From an uncultured Paracoccaceae bacterium (GTDB lineage Bacteria > Pseudomonadota > Alphaproteobacteria > Rhodobacterales > Rhodobacteraceae): a stretch of DNA of 64,000 nucleotides. This document shows, one piece after another, positions 9,151-18,789 of the stretch (the stretch's first letter is position 1; each line of letters begins with the position of its first letter). The DNA is taken from assembly GCA_938049225.1 (NCBI GenBank), contig CALICM010000033.1:1-64000 (forward strand). Direction: 5' to 3'. The notes under the pieces were generated by a model, which saw only the letters and a list, made by a program, of their open reading frames with translations, did no database searches and was not told where the DNA came from. A program made the position numbers and the translations under genes.

Positions 9151-11847
9151 ATGCTGTCGCTCAACGCCCTTGTTTTCGTCTGCCTTGGCTACACGGTCTG
9201 CCTTTTCCTGATCGCTTTTATCGCCGAACAGCGCGCCAGCCGGGGTCGTCGCGGTTGGCTGGGCTCGCCCTTGGTTTATACCTTGTCGCTGTCGGTCTAT
9301 TGCACCGGTTGGACCTTCTACGGCGCGGTCGGATCGGCGGCCCGCAATGGGCTAGAGTTCGTCACCATCTATCTGGGCCCCAGCCTGGTGATGTTCTGTT
9401 GGTGGTTCCTGCTACGGAAGTTGGTGCGGATCGGACGGGCCGAACGGATCACATCGGTCGCGGATCTGTTGTCCTCGCGCTATGGCAAAAGCGGATCGCT
9501 GGCGGTGGTTGTGACCCTGTTATCCGTCATCGCCTCGACGCCTTATATCGCACTGCAATTGCAATCCCTCAGCCTGAGCGTCGCGGTTTTGGCCAGCGAG
9601 GGCGGCCAGCAAGCCCCCCCGGCAATGACTGGTTTTTGGTTCGCGGTGGGCCTGGGATTATTCGCGATCCTCTTTGGGACGCGCAGCATCGACGCGAATG
9701 AAAAGCACGTCGGCGTGGTGTCGGCCATCGCGGTCGAGGCTGTGGTCAAACTGCTGGCGCTGCTTGCGATCGGCGTTTTTGTGGTCTGGGGCTTGACCAA
9801 TGGCCCGGCCGAGCTGTTCGCCGCCCTACCGGGCGGTGGTCTGCCCGATACAGATATCTTTGGTCCGCGTTGGGTCACGCTGACCTTCCTGTCGGCCAGC
9901 GCCATCATTTGCCTGCCCCGGATGTTCCAGGTTCTGGTGGTCGAGAACACGGACGAGCGGCACCTGGCAACCGCGGCCTGGGCCTTTCCGACGTATCTTT
10001 TGCTGATCTCGCTGTTTGTGCTTCCGATTGCCATCGCGGGCCGGGCGTTCCTGCCCGACGGCGCCAATCCGGACCTCTATGTGCTGACCTTACCCCTAAG
10101 CCAAGGCCAGCCCTGGCTCACCCTGCTGGCTTTTTTGGGGGGGTTCTCGGCGGCGACTTCGATGGTTATCGTCTCGGCGATTGCGCTGTCTACAATGATT
10201 TCGAACCATATTATCGTGCCGATCTGGCTGCGATTGAACCCTCACCGCACGCAGACCAGCGGTGATGTCCGCTCGGTCGTGCTGACCGGACGGCGTGCCT
10301 CGATCGCGCTGATCCTGGGGCTGGGGTACTTGTACTTTGTGCTGACTGGGGGCTCTGCCGCGCTTGCTTCGATCGGATTGATCGCGTTTGCCGGTGTGGC
10401 GCAGGTGCTGCCCAGCCTGATCGGCGGGATCTATTGGCGGGGTGCGAACCGCGCGGGTGCGCTGACAGGTGTCGGGGTCGGCTTTGTGCTGTGGGTCTAC
10501 ACACTGCTGCTGCCCAGCTTCGGCGACAGTTTTCTGATGTCCTCCAGCGTCTTGGTTGACGGGCCATTCGGCCTGTCGGCGCTGCGCCCGCAAGCGCTGT
10601 TCGGCCTGAGCGCGCCCGACCCCCTGGTCCATTCGATTTTCTGGAGCCTTTCGCTGAACACTTTGCTATTCGTCAGCGTCTCGCTGCTGACGAGCCCACG
10701 CCTGTTGGAGCGTGTCCAAGCGGCGCAATTCGTCGACACCTACCGCCAGCCGCAGGACGGCGGCATGATCCTGCCCCGGTCAGCGACGTCCGAGGATCTG
10801 TTCACCCTGGCCCAACGCATCCTTGGCACGCCGACGGCCCACACAATGTTCACCGACGCCGCCCGCGCGCAGGGAAAGGCAAGCGGTCTGCCAGCCGCAG
10901 ATGATGCGTTGATTGCCCGGATTGAGCGCGAGTTGACCGGTTCAGTCGGGGCGGCCTCGGCCCATGCGATGGTCAGCCAGATTACCCGGGGCGGACAGAT
11001 CTCGGTTGAGGAACTGCTGCGCATGGCGGATGAGGCGGCGCAAATCGTCGAATACAGCCAAGAGCTTGAGCGCAAATCAGGCGAGTTGGCCGAAACCGCC
11101 GAGCAACTGCGCGGCGCGAACGCCCGGCTGCAAGCGCTGAGCGATCAGAAGGACGCGTTTCTCAGTCAGGTCAGTCACGAGTTGCGCACGCCGATGACCT
11201 CGATCCGATCCTTTGCCGAGATCTTGCGTGAACGTGCCGATCTGGACAAGGCTGATATCGCGCGCTTTGTGGGCATCATTCACGAGGAAAGCCAGCGCCT
11301 GACCCGCCTGTTGGACGAGATCCTGGACCTGAGTTTTCTTGAATCGGGTCGCGCGCAACTGACCATTACAAAAGTGCGCCTGGGGGCGGTTGTGGACAGT
11401 GCGGTGACCAGCACCGAAGGGTTGCATCAGGCCGCCAAAGTGACCCTGAGCGTGGATCGGAAGCATATGGATATGGTGGTCCCGGCGGATTTCGATCGAC
11501 TGGCTCAGGTACTGATCAACCTGATCTCGAACGCGGTCAAATACGGGGCCACGGCGGCGCCGGAAATCCAGATCTCGGCCGAAGTGTCGCGCCATGCCGC
11601 CACGCTGGTGGTCCGCGACAATGGCCCCGGCATCCCGCCAGAGGCGCGTGAGCAGGTGTTCGAGAAATTCTCGCGCCTGTCCGAGACAACGCTCGCGGGC
11701 AGCGCGGGCCTTGGCCTGCCAATCAGCCGCGAGATCATGCGGGCCTTGGGCGGGGATTTGGCGATTGGTGCCGCGGACACTGGCGCCGAATTTCGGGTGA
11801 CACTGAACCGAACCACCGCCAAACCGGTCCAGGCGGCGGCGGAATAG
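9151..11847 (+). CDS. Sodium:solute symporter/histidine kinase fusion sensor (CbrA/CrbS-like)
   Basis: 898-residue hybrid sensor. Residues 1 to about 520 form a 12-13 helix SLC5/SSS transporter domain with the marker LSLSVYCTGWTFYGAVGSAA. Residues ~545-650 form a helical linker resembling the STAC region of such sensors. A coiled coil (EYSQELERKSGELAETAEQL) leads to the HisKA H-box SHELRTPMTSIRSF with His676. The ATPase domain has N-box NLISNAVKYG, G1 DNGPGIPPE and G2 GSAGLGLPIS. CrbS-type relatives sense acetate status and CbrA controls carbon use. With acs and the acyl regulator close by, a carboxylate signal is likely, though not proven. It ends 2 bp from the convergent murJ stop. Confidence 0.93.
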   Translation: MLSLNALVFVCLGYTVCLFLIAFIAEQRASRGRRGWLGSPLVYTLSLSVYCTGWTFYGAVGSAARNGLEFVTIYLGPSLVMFCWWFLLRKLVRIGRAERITSVADLLSSRYGKSGSLAVVVTLLSVIASTPYIALQLQSLSLSVAVLASEGGQQAPPAMTGFWFAVGLGLFAILFGTRSIDANEKHVGVVSAIAVEAVVKLLALLAIGVFVVWGLTNGPAELFAALPGGGLPDTDIFGPRWVTLTFLSASAIICLPRMFQVLVVENTDERHLATAAWAFPTYLLLISLFVLPIAIAGRAFLPDGANPDLYVLTLPLSQGQPWLTLLAFLGGFSAATSMVIVSAIALSTMISNHIIVPIWLRLNPHRTQTSGDVRSVVLTGRRASIALILGLGYLYFVLTGGSAALASIGLIAFAGVAQVLPSLIGGIYWRGANRAGALTGVGVGFVLWVYTLLLPSFGDSFLMSSSVLVDGPFGLSALRPQALFGLSAPDPLVHSIFWSLSLNTLLFVSVSLLTSPRLLERVQAAQFVDTYRQPQDGGMILPRSATSEDLFTLAQRILGTPTAHTMFTDAARAQGKASGLPAADDALIARIERELTGSVGAASAHAMVSQITRGGQISVEELLRMADEAAQIVEYSQELERKSGELAETAEQLRGANARLQALSDQKDAFLSQVSHELRTPMTSIRSFAEILRERADLDKADIARFVGIIHEESQRLTRLLDEILDLSFLESGRAQLTITKVRLGAVVDSAVTSTEGLHQAAKVTLSVDRKHMDMVVPADFDRLAQVLINLISNAVKYGATAAPEIQISAEVSRHAATLVVRDNGPGIPPEAREQVFEKFSRLSETTLAGSAGLGLPISREIMRALGGDLAIGAADTGAEFRVTLNRTTAKPVQAAAE

Positions 11848-11849
11848 CG

Positions 11850-13391
11850 CTATCTTCCTAGGAAGACCTGGACTTGCGCCACCGTCAGGGCCCCGCTTGC
11901 AAGAACCGCCAGGGCATAGGTCACGATCCCAGACGCAACCAATCCTGCCAGGGCCATATACCGCCACCACGTCTGGTCGAGCGCACCGCCCAGCGCCCAG
12001 GCGACCGCCAACAGTACAACAGCCATCGCGGCCGATGCGGCCAGCAGCCGGGGCAGCGCGCGGCGAAGCTGGTTATCCATCGCGATAGCCCCTTCGATCC
12101 GGGCGGCCCCCCGGACCAGCAGCGCCAACATGGCCCAGGCGGATAGGCTGGTGGCGACCGGGGCTGCCAGAAATCCGATAACCGGCAACAGACCGACCGC
12201 CAGGATCAGGTTGATAATCATCGCAACCAGCGCATAGCGAAAGGGTGAGCGGGTATCCTCGCGCGCGAAAAACACAGGTTGCACCACCTTTTGCAGCACA
12301 AAAGCTGGCAGGCCCGCGCCATAGATAGCCACAGCCAGCGCGGTCGCGGCGCTATCGGCGGCGGTGAAAGCGCCCCGCTGAAACAGAACCGCAATCAGCG
12401 GCCCGGGGATCACGATCAGCGCGGCGGCAGCGGGCAATGTCAGGGCAAGGGAAAACTCGGTGGCGCGGTTGATCGCCCGCACCCCCCCGGCCCCGTCGCC
12501 CGCGGCCAGGCGGCGGGACAGATCGGGCAGTAGGACCACACCGATGGCGATGCCGACAACCCCCAAGGGCAGTTGATACAAGCGATCCGCGTAGCTGAGC
12601 CAAGCAACAGCGCCTTCGGTGAAACTGGCAACTTGCCGCCCGATCAACAGATTGACCTGGATCACACCCCCAGCCAAGGCGGCGGGCGCGGCGATGATGG
12701 CCAGACGTTTGAGCTCGGGGGTGAGCCTCGGCCGTCGCGGGCGGATCACGATACCCGCCCGTTGTGCGGCGATCCAGACCAGCGCCAGCTGTGCGACCCC
12801 CGCAATCGGCACCGACCAGGTCAGGGCGCGGCCGATATCGCCGCCTGCCAGGGCGACAGCGCCCATCGCTGCGATCAAGATGATGTTCAAAAGAACGGGT
12901 GCCGCGGCCGCCACCCAGAACCGGCCCAGCGCGTTCAGCACGCCGCTGGTCAGCGCCGCCAGCGATATGAAGAGGATATAGGGAAAGACCACGCGGCCAT
13001 AGTCAACCGCCAATTCGAAACGCTCGTCCCCGCGAAAGCCAGCCGCCATCGCCAGCACGAACTGCGGCATGAAGATCTGCGCGACCACGGTTAGCACGAC
13101 TAAGACCACCGCAAGGCCGGTTGCGGCGTCCGAGGCAAAGCGCGCCGCGTCCTCGCCCCGTTCCAGCCGTTTCGAGAACATGGGCACAAAGGCCATATTG
13201 AACGCGCCCTCGGCAAAAAATCGGCGGAACATATTGGGCAGGGCAAAGGCAACGAGGAAGGCCTCGGCAACCGGCCCCGCCCCCAGAAAGGTCGCAATCA
13301 TGATATCACGCACAAACCCCAACACCCGACTGAGCATCGTCCAAGCGCCCACGGTCATGAACGCTGGCAGCAGCCGGATCGCGCGGGTCAT
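11850..13391 (-). CDS. murJ: Lipid II flippase MurJ
   Basis: Inner-membrane flippase moving lipid II for peptidoglycan synthesis. The 513-residue protein has about 14 membrane helices, and the MviN/MurJ signature FVRDIMIATFLGAG with NMFRRFFAEGAFNMAFVP lies in the first 75 residues. Length and motifs fit the family. The start codon overlaps the stop of glnD by 4 bp (ATGA); glnD-murJ linkage is common in alphaproteobacteria. Confidence 0.96.
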   Translation of the reverse strand: MTRAIRLLPAFMTVGAWTMLSRVLGFVRDIMIATFLGAGPVAEAFLVAFALPNMFRRFFAEGAFNMAFVPMFSKRLERGEDAARFASDAATGLAVVLVVLTVVAQIFMPQFVLAMAAGFRGDERFELAVDYGRVVFPYILFISLAALTSGVLNALGRFWVAAAAPVLLNIILIAAMGAVALAGGDIGRALTWSVPIAGVAQLALVWIAAQRAGIVIRPRRPRLTPELKRLAIIAAPAALAGGVIQVNLLIGRQVASFTEGAVAWLSYADRLYQLPLGVVGIAIGVVLLPDLSRRLAAGDGAGGVRAINRATEFSLALTLPAAAALIVIPGPLIAVLFQRGAFTAADSAATALAVAIYGAGLPAFVLQKVVQPVFFAREDTRSPFRYALVAMIINLILAVGLLPVIGFLAAPVATSLSAWAMLALLVRGAARIEGAIAMDNQLRRALPRLLAASAAMAVVLLAVAWALGGALDQTWWRYMALAGLVASGIVTYALAVLASGALTVAQVQVFLGR

Positions 13392-16204
13392 GGCGCGGCC
13401 CGTTCCGCCCCGCTGCGGATGGATTGGGCCAGCCGCTTGCGGATTTGATCCTGTTTGGACTGCGACGAAACCTTCAGCCCAAAGGCGTCCTTGATGTAAA
13501 ACGTATCCACAGCCTGCTCGCCATAGGTTGCGATAATGGCGGATGAGATACGGATATGCGCGGCTGTCAGCGTACGGGTCAGGTCGTACAAAAGCCCGGG
13601 CCGGTCGCGGGTGTCGACGGTCAGGATTGTATAGATCTCGGAGCCGTCGTTATCAAAGGTGATCTCGGTCGGAACGACAAAGGACTGCTCACGCTTTTTG
13701 ATGCGATCCCGCTCGGCAAAGGCGTCTTCCGCCACAACCTCGCCCGCCAAGGTTCGCTGGATCATCTTGCGCAGACGGGTCAAGCGCGAGGCCTCGTAAG
13801 GGTGCCCCTGCTTGTCTTGGATCCAAAACACCGGCGTCGCGAGCCCATCGCTTGTCGTATAGGTCCGCGCGTCCACCACATTCGCCCCCGCCAACGCCAG
13901 AGCCCCCGCCAGACGCGAGAAGAGCCCGGGGTGATCCGGCATCGCGAAACAGGCGCGGGTGGCATCGCGGTCGGGATCCTGGTCGATGCGCAGCGCGGGG
14001 CGATCGGTGCGCACTTCGCGGATCAGATTGGCAAAGATCACTTGGGTGTCCACCGTCAGACCCAACCAGAAACTGGCATAGTGGCGGTCTTGCTCGGTGG
14101 CGATGTCGGCGTCGGACCAGCCCGAGAGTGCTTCGGCAAAGACCTCCTTTGCCTCGTCAATCCGCTCGGGGCGGCTTTGGCGGCTGGTGTCACCGGTCAA
14201 CTCTTCAATGGTTAGCGAAAACAATTCGCGCAGCAAAACGGCTTTCCAATTGTTCCACACGCCCGGGCCGACCCCGCGAATATCGCAAACCGTCAGTACG
14301 ATCAGCAGCCGCAGCCGCGCGGGGCTTTTGACGATCTGCGCGAAGTCGCGCACGGTGCCCGCATCCGCCAAATCACGCTTCTGGGCGAAATCAGACATCA
14401 CCAGATGGTTTTGAACCAACCAGACCACCGTCTCGACCTCGTCCGGGGGCAGGCCCAAGCGGGGGCAGATTTCCGCGGCAATCTCGGCCCCCACATCGGA
14501 ATGGTCGCGCGGTTGGCCCTTACCGATGTCATGCAGCAGCAGGGCGACATAAAGTACGCGCCGGTTGACACCCTGTTTCAGGATGCCCGAGACAATCGGC
14601 AGCGACTCGGTCAGTGCGCCGGTCTCGATGTCGTGCAGCGTTCGGATGCATTGGATCGTGTGCTCATCGACTGTGTAGTGGTGATACATATTGTACTGCA
14701 TCATCGCGACGATCCGGCCAAATTCGGGCATGAACTGACCCAGCACCCCCATTTCGTTCATGCGCCGCAAGGCACGTTCGGGGTCACCATATTCGATGAT
14801 CAGATCGATGAAGATCTGGTTGGCCTCGGGGTTGGCCCGCAGGGTGTCATCAATCACATCCAAATTGCGCGTGACTTGGCGCATCGCGTCCGGGTGGATC
14901 AAATAGCCGGTCCGCATCGCGACCTGAAACAGCCGCAGGATGTTGACAGGGTCTCGGCCGAAGGCGTCGCCGTCAACGACGTCGATCCGGCCATTGCGGA
15001 TGACATAGCCGAACGGGGCCTGGTCGGACCCTGGCCGCGTGAACATATTCATCAATGATCGGGCAACACCGGGCCGGCGCTTCACATGCTCGGCCTCGAG
15101 TGCGACGAGGAAAATCCGCGTCAGCTCGCCCACTTGGCGGGCAAAGGTGAAATAGGTCTGCATGAATCGCTCGACCGCGCGTTGGCCAGGGCTGTCGCGA
15201 AAGCCCAAGCGTTCGGCCACATCGACCTGATGATCGAACGAGAGTTTTTCGACCGCGCGCCCAGCGACCAGATGCAACTGACAGCGGGTGGCCCAAAGGA
15301 AATTCTCGGCCTCGCGGAAGGTTTTCAACTCATCCCCGGTGAACACACCCATACGTGCCAAATCTTCGGGCGTGCGGGCCCGGTTCACGTATTTCGCAAT
15401 CCAATAAAGCGTTTGCAGATCGCGCAGGCCGCCCTTGCCTTCCTTCACATTGGGCTCGACCAAATAGCGCGAACCGCCCTGACGGCTGTGGCGCTGCTCG
15501 CGTTCTTCAAGCTTGGCTTCGACAAACTCAGGGCCGGTTTTGGCGAATAGCTCGTCCCAAAGCCTCTGATCCAACTCTTTCGACAGGCTCTCTGTGCCCA
15601 CAACAAAGCGGTGCTCTAGCAGCGCGGTGCGGATCGTCAGGTCCTTTTGCCCCAGAGACAAGCAATCATCGATACTGCGCACAGCGTGGCCGATCTTTAG
15701 CTTTAAGTCCCAAAGGATATAGAGCGTGCTTTCGATCACACTCTCGCCCCAGGCGGTTTGCTTGTAGGGACGCAGGAACAGCAGATCGACGTCGGAATGT
15801 GGCGCCATCTCGGCCCGGCCATAACCGCCGACCGCCAGCACGGCCAATTGCTGCCCGGCTGTCGGGTTGGGGTTCGGATGCAGATGCTGGGTGGTGGCCT
15901 GCCAAACCGCGCAGATGATCGCATCCATCAAATCGGTATAGGCCTCGGTGGCCCGTCGCGCCGCGTAGGGATAGGTCTGCAGGGCAGCGGCGATTCGCGC
16001 GCGCCCGTCGTTATATGCCTGGGCGAGGAGGGCCACCAGTTCGGCGCGCCCGACGCTCGTTTGGCAAATCTGGGTAACCTGTGCCTGCAGGGCCGGGGTG
16101 TCCAGAATATCCTCTGGGTCCAGGCCGGGGGCTTTCAGGCCGGTGTCAGGCACCACCGGCAGCAAAGCTCCGCGGGGCGGCCTCGATCTGGACCGCAGCG
16201 CCAT
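13388..16204 (-). CDS. glnD: Bifunctional PII uridylyltransferase/uridylyl-removing enzyme GlnD
   Basis: Central nitrogen sensor that uridylylates and deuridylylates PII proteins (its target GlnK is at 50693). 938 residues: a nucleotidyltransferase domain with GGYGRAEMAPHSDVDLLF near residue 126, the GlnD-specific helical region, an HD phosphohydrolase (LLHDIGKGQPRDHSDVG) and two C-terminal ACT domains (ACFAMPDHPGLFSRLAGAL and VDTRDRPGLLYDLTRTL). From the ATG at 16204 it overlaps the end of the upstream lipoprotein gene by 59 bp. In-frame GTG codons at 16156 and 16153 would reduce or nearly remove the overlap, so the true start is uncertain by up to 17 residues. Confidence 0.95.
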   Translation of the reverse strand: MALRSRSRPPRGALLPVVPDTGLKAPGLDPEDILDTPALQAQVTQICQTSVGRAELVALLAQAYNDGRARIAAALQTYPYAARRATEAYTDLMDAIICAVWQATTQHLHPNPNPTAGQQLAVLAVGGYGRAEMAPHSDVDLLFLRPYKQTAWGESVIESTLYILWDLKLKIGHAVRSIDDCLSLGQKDLTIRTALLEHRFVVGTESLSKELDQRLWDELFAKTGPEFVEAKLEEREQRHSRQGGSRYLVEPNVKEGKGGLRDLQTLYWIAKYVNRARTPEDLARMGVFTGDELKTFREAENFLWATRCQLHLVAGRAVEKLSFDHQVDVAERLGFRDSPGQRAVERFMQTYFTFARQVGELTRIFLVALEAEHVKRRPGVARSLMNMFTRPGSDQAPFGYVIRNGRIDVVDGDAFGRDPVNILRLFQVAMRTGYLIHPDAMRQVTRNLDVIDDTLRANPEANQIFIDLIIEYGDPERALRRMNEMGVLGQFMPEFGRIVAMMQYNMYHHYTVDEHTIQCIRTLHDIETGALTESLPIVSGILKQGVNRRVLYVALLLHDIGKGQPRDHSDVGAEIAAEICPRLGLPPDEVETVVWLVQNHLVMSDFAQKRDLADAGTVRDFAQIVKSPARLRLLIVLTVCDIRGVGPGVWNNWKAVLLRELFSLTIEELTGDTSRQSRPERIDEAKEVFAEALSGWSDADIATEQDRHYASFWLGLTVDTQVIFANLIREVRTDRPALRIDQDPDRDATRACFAMPDHPGLFSRLAGALALAGANVVDARTYTTSDGLATPVFWIQDKQGHPYEASRLTRLRKMIQRTLAGEVVAEDAFAERDRIKKREQSFVVPTEITFDNDGSEIYTILTVDTRDRPGLLYDLTRTLTAAHIRISSAIIATYGEQAVDTFYIKDAFGLKVSSQSKQDQIRKRLAQSIRSGAERAAP

Positions 16205-17309
16205 CTTGCACTTCGAACACCGCGAGGGCGCGGTCGTTCAGACCGTCGGTGCGCAGGCGAAAAATGCCCATAACTCCGGCGAAGCCCGACGGTTGGGTGA
16301 GACGCGCGGTGCTGAACGGATCAGCACTCCCCTCGGCCTTGGCCTCGGCCGCCAGCGCGCCGATAGCAGCCACGCCGTCATAGGCGAGCCCCGCCAGCGG
16401 ATGCGGCGCGGTGCCGTAAGCCACCTGGTATCGGTTGGAAAACTGCGCGGCCAGGGTTCGATCGGGTCCCGCGAACCATCCCCCCTCGAGCGAGGGTTGC
16501 GCCATCGCTTGGGCACTAACATCCCAGCGTTGCAGGCCTGCGAACTGCACGGCCCCCGCCCGAACGCCCGAGCCGCGCAGGGTTTCGGTCATGAAAGTCA
16601 GCCCGCCGGTTGGCCCATCGGTCAGCACAACTGTGGTCGCCCCGGCGCCGCGCAGGCCACGGGCGATATCAGGGGCTGTGTCGACGATACCCTGCACCGA
16701 CAGCGGATAAGCGCCCGTAAACACCACCTGCGCCCCAAAGGTCTGTGCCGCCGCCTGGACCGCGGTTGCGGCTTGCTGGCCTTCGATCCCCTGGGGGTGC
16801 ACCAGGCCCAACTGCGTCTGCCCGCGCGCCGAGGAAAACCCAACGATCCGCCGCGCGGTGTTGTCAAAGGTATTGCCCAGAATAAAAACATTCCCCCCGG
16901 CGACCGAGGGGTTGTTGGACAGGCTGAGAACCTGCCGCCCAGCGGCCGCAGCGATCGGTGCCACCTGTGCGGTGGTGGGCGAGAACAGGGGCCCCAAGAT
17001 CACATCCGCGCCTTCGTCCAGCGCGGTCTGCGCAACATTCACGGGGTCGGCACCCTCGCCCCCGGTGGGATACACCTTGAGGACCAACTCCACGCCCTGC
17101 AGGTCGGTCTGTGCCATACGAGCGGCGTTCACCAGGCTTTGCGACAGCGCTTCCCGCCCCTGATCACCCGAGCCCAACGGGACCAGCATCGCGATTTGCA
17201 CCGGCCCGCTGGGCGCGACAGCCGAACCCGGCGCGGGCAGGTCACAAGCGGCCAGGGTCATCAGCCCCAGGGCCATGAAAAGACGGCGCGTCAGATACGG
17301 GAGTGTCAT
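16146..17309 (-). CDS. LpoA-like penicillin-binding protein activator lipoprotein
   Basis: 387-residue outer-envelope lipoprotein. The signal MTLPYLTRRLFMALGLMTL is followed by the lipobox LAAC. The rest is a type 1 periplasmic-binding fold (IAMLVPLGSGDQGREALSQS, VILGPLFSPTTAQ, LSLSNNPSVAGGNVF). This matches the COG3107/YraM C-terminal domain found upstream of rsmI-yraN in many alphaproteobacteria and related to LpoA, the activator of PBP1A. The start at 17309 is preferred because it begins the signal peptide; upstream in-frame codons are antisense to rsmI. A PBP1A-type partner is encoded at 48364-50406. Confidence 0.85.
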   Translation of the reverse strand: MTLPYLTRRLFMALGLMTLAACDLPAPGSAVAPSGPVQIAMLVPLGSGDQGREALSQSLVNAARMAQTDLQGVELVLKVYPTGGEGADPVNVAQTALDEGADVILGPLFSPTTAQVAPIAAAAGRQVLSLSNNPSVAGGNVFILGNTFDNTARRIVGFSSARGQTQLGLVHPQGIEGQQAATAVQAAAQTFGAQVVFTGAYPLSVQGIVDTAPDIARGLRGAGATTVVLTDGPTGGLTFMTETLRGSGVRAGAVQFAGLQRWDVSAQAMAQPSLEGGWFAGPDRTLAAQFSNRYQVAYGTAPHPLAGLAYDGVAAIGALAAEAKAEGSADPFSTARLTQPSGFAGVMGIFRLRTDGLNDRALAVFEVQDGAAVQIEAAPRSFAAGGA

Positions 17310-17411
17310 GAAACCTCGATAAGCCTGCGTCGCGGGCGGTTGCACCCCCCGGTGGTTCTGGCGCACAGTAGCTAAGCGACGCTGCCAAGTAAACGCACGG
17401 ATCCCCCCGCC

Positions 17412-18257
17412 ATGGCGCTTGCCCCCGGCCTGTACCTTGTTGCCACACCCATTGGGGCCGCGCGCGATATCACGCTGCGCGCTTTGGATATCCTGCGGGA
17501 GGCAGACGTACTGGCCGCCGAGGATACGCGCCAGGCGCGCAAGCTGATGGATATTCACAGGGTTTCGGTCGCCGGGCGCCCGTTGCTTCCCTACCACGAC
17601 CATAACGGCGCACAACAACGGCCGCGGTTGCTGGCGGCGCTGGGCGAAGGGAAGTCGGTGGCCTATGTCTCGGATGCGGGCACGCCCTTGGTGGCCGATC
17701 CAGGGTATCAGTTGGCTCAGGCGGCGATTGCGGCGGCGCATCCGGTTTTTGCGGCCCCCGGGGCCTCGGCGGTGTTGGCGGCCTTGTCGGTGGCCGGGTT
17801 GCCGACGGATCGCTTTATGTTCGCGGGTTTTTTGCCACCCAAATCGGCGGCACGGCTGGGAGCTTTGGGCGAGCTTGCGGCCGTGCCAGCGACCTTGGTG
17901 TTTTACGAGAGCCCGCGGCGGTTGGCGCCTGCTTTGGCCGATATGGCCAAAGTACTGGGGCCCGAGCGCCCCGCCGCCATGTGTCGGGAACTAACCAAAC
18001 GGTTTGAGGAGGTGCGGCGCGGGCGCTTGGCGGAACTGGCAACGTACTATGCCGAGGCGGAGGCGCCAAAGGGTGAAGTCGTGGTGGTTGTCGGGCCGCC
18101 GATGGCGGCGGCGGCGGATGCCGAGACGTTGGATATGGCCTTGGCGCGGGCGTTGGAGGGCAACAGCCTGAAGGATGCCGCACAGATCGTGGCAGCGGCG
18201 ACCGGATTGCCACGCAAGCAGGTCTATGCCCGCGCGCTGGAGCTGTCGGGGAAATGA
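17412..18257 (+). CDS. rsmI: 16S rRNA (cytidine-1402-2'-O)-methyltransferase RsmI
   Basis: SAM-dependent methylation of C1402 of 16S rRNA. The 281-residue tetrapyrrole-methylase fold has the RsmI motifs LYLVATPIGAARDITLRALD, AEDTRQARKLM, SDAGTPLVADPG and FAGFLPPKSAAR. It starts divergently from the LpoA-like gene and overlaps yraN by 4 bp, the standard arrangement. Confidence 0.96.
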   Translation: MALAPGLYLVATPIGAARDITLRALDILREADVLAAEDTRQARKLMDIHRVSVAGRPLLPYHDHNGAQQRPRLLAALGEGKSVAYVSDAGTPLVADPGYQLAQAAIAAAHPVFAAPGASAVLAALSVAGLPTDRFMFAGFLPPKSAARLGALGELAAVPATLVFYESPRRLAPALADMAKVLGPERPAAMCRELTKRFEEVRRGRLAELATYYAEAEAPKGEVVVVVGPPMAAAADAETLDMALARALEGNSLKDAAQIVAAATGLPRKQVYARALELSGK

Positions 18258-18610
18258 CAGGCGATGCGATCCGCTATCATCATGGTGTCGCAGCTGAGGA
18301 GGCTGTCGCCGCGCATTACACACGCGCCGGTGCCGTCATTCTGGGTCAGCGCTGCCGCACAGCGGCGGGCGAGATCGATATGATTGCGCAGCAGGGCGAC
18401 GAGATCCTTTTCATCGAAGTGAAGGCACGCAAAACCCATGGTGCGGGTCGGGCGGCGGTGTCCGCGCGACAGCAGCAGCGGATCTTTCAGGCGGCTGAGA
18501 TTTGGTTGGAGGAAAATGACCACTCGCCAATGACCCCCTGCCGGTTTGATGTGGCGACAGTGGATGCTGGCGGCACGGTCGAGGTGATTGAGAACGCGTT
18601 TTCAGGCTAG
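18254..18610 (+). CDS. YraN family (UPF0102) endonuclease-like protein
   Basis: 118-residue small protein with a PD-(D/E)xK-like core: GEIDMIAQQGDEILFIEVKAR supplies the D, E and K residues. YraN proteins belong to the Holliday-junction-resolvase-like superfamily, and their cellular job is not settled. It is translationally coupled to rsmI. In many relatives gshB follows here; in this genome the next gene is a NIPSNAP protein instead. Confidence 0.93.
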   Translation: MTGDAIRYHHGVAAEEAVAAHYTRAGAVILGQRCRTAAGEIDMIAQQGDEILFIEVKARKTHGAGRAAVSARQQQRIFQAAEIWLEENDHSPMTPCRFDVATVDAGGTVEVIENAFSG

Positions 18611-18625
18611 ACCCCAGCAAACGGT

Positions 18626-18648
18626 GCGCCCGATCCCTTGGGCGCCCT
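18626..18648 (+). terminator. Probable terminator after yraN
   Basis: GCGCCC / GGGCGC stem with an 8-nt loop, 16 bp after the yraN stop, followed by CCTTT. It is a moderate hairpin with a short T-run. Confidence 0.5.
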
Positions 18649-18789
18649 TTGCAGCCTTAACCCTATGCGCATTATCAAAAGTCGCCCCGCGCCTGGTCCC
18701 CACCTGGAGGTTGTGCAAATCTTTGACTAAGGATTCTTAAAGGTTTGGCGACGCGGACACAGCCGCGCATAATCGGGATACGGTTTGAC

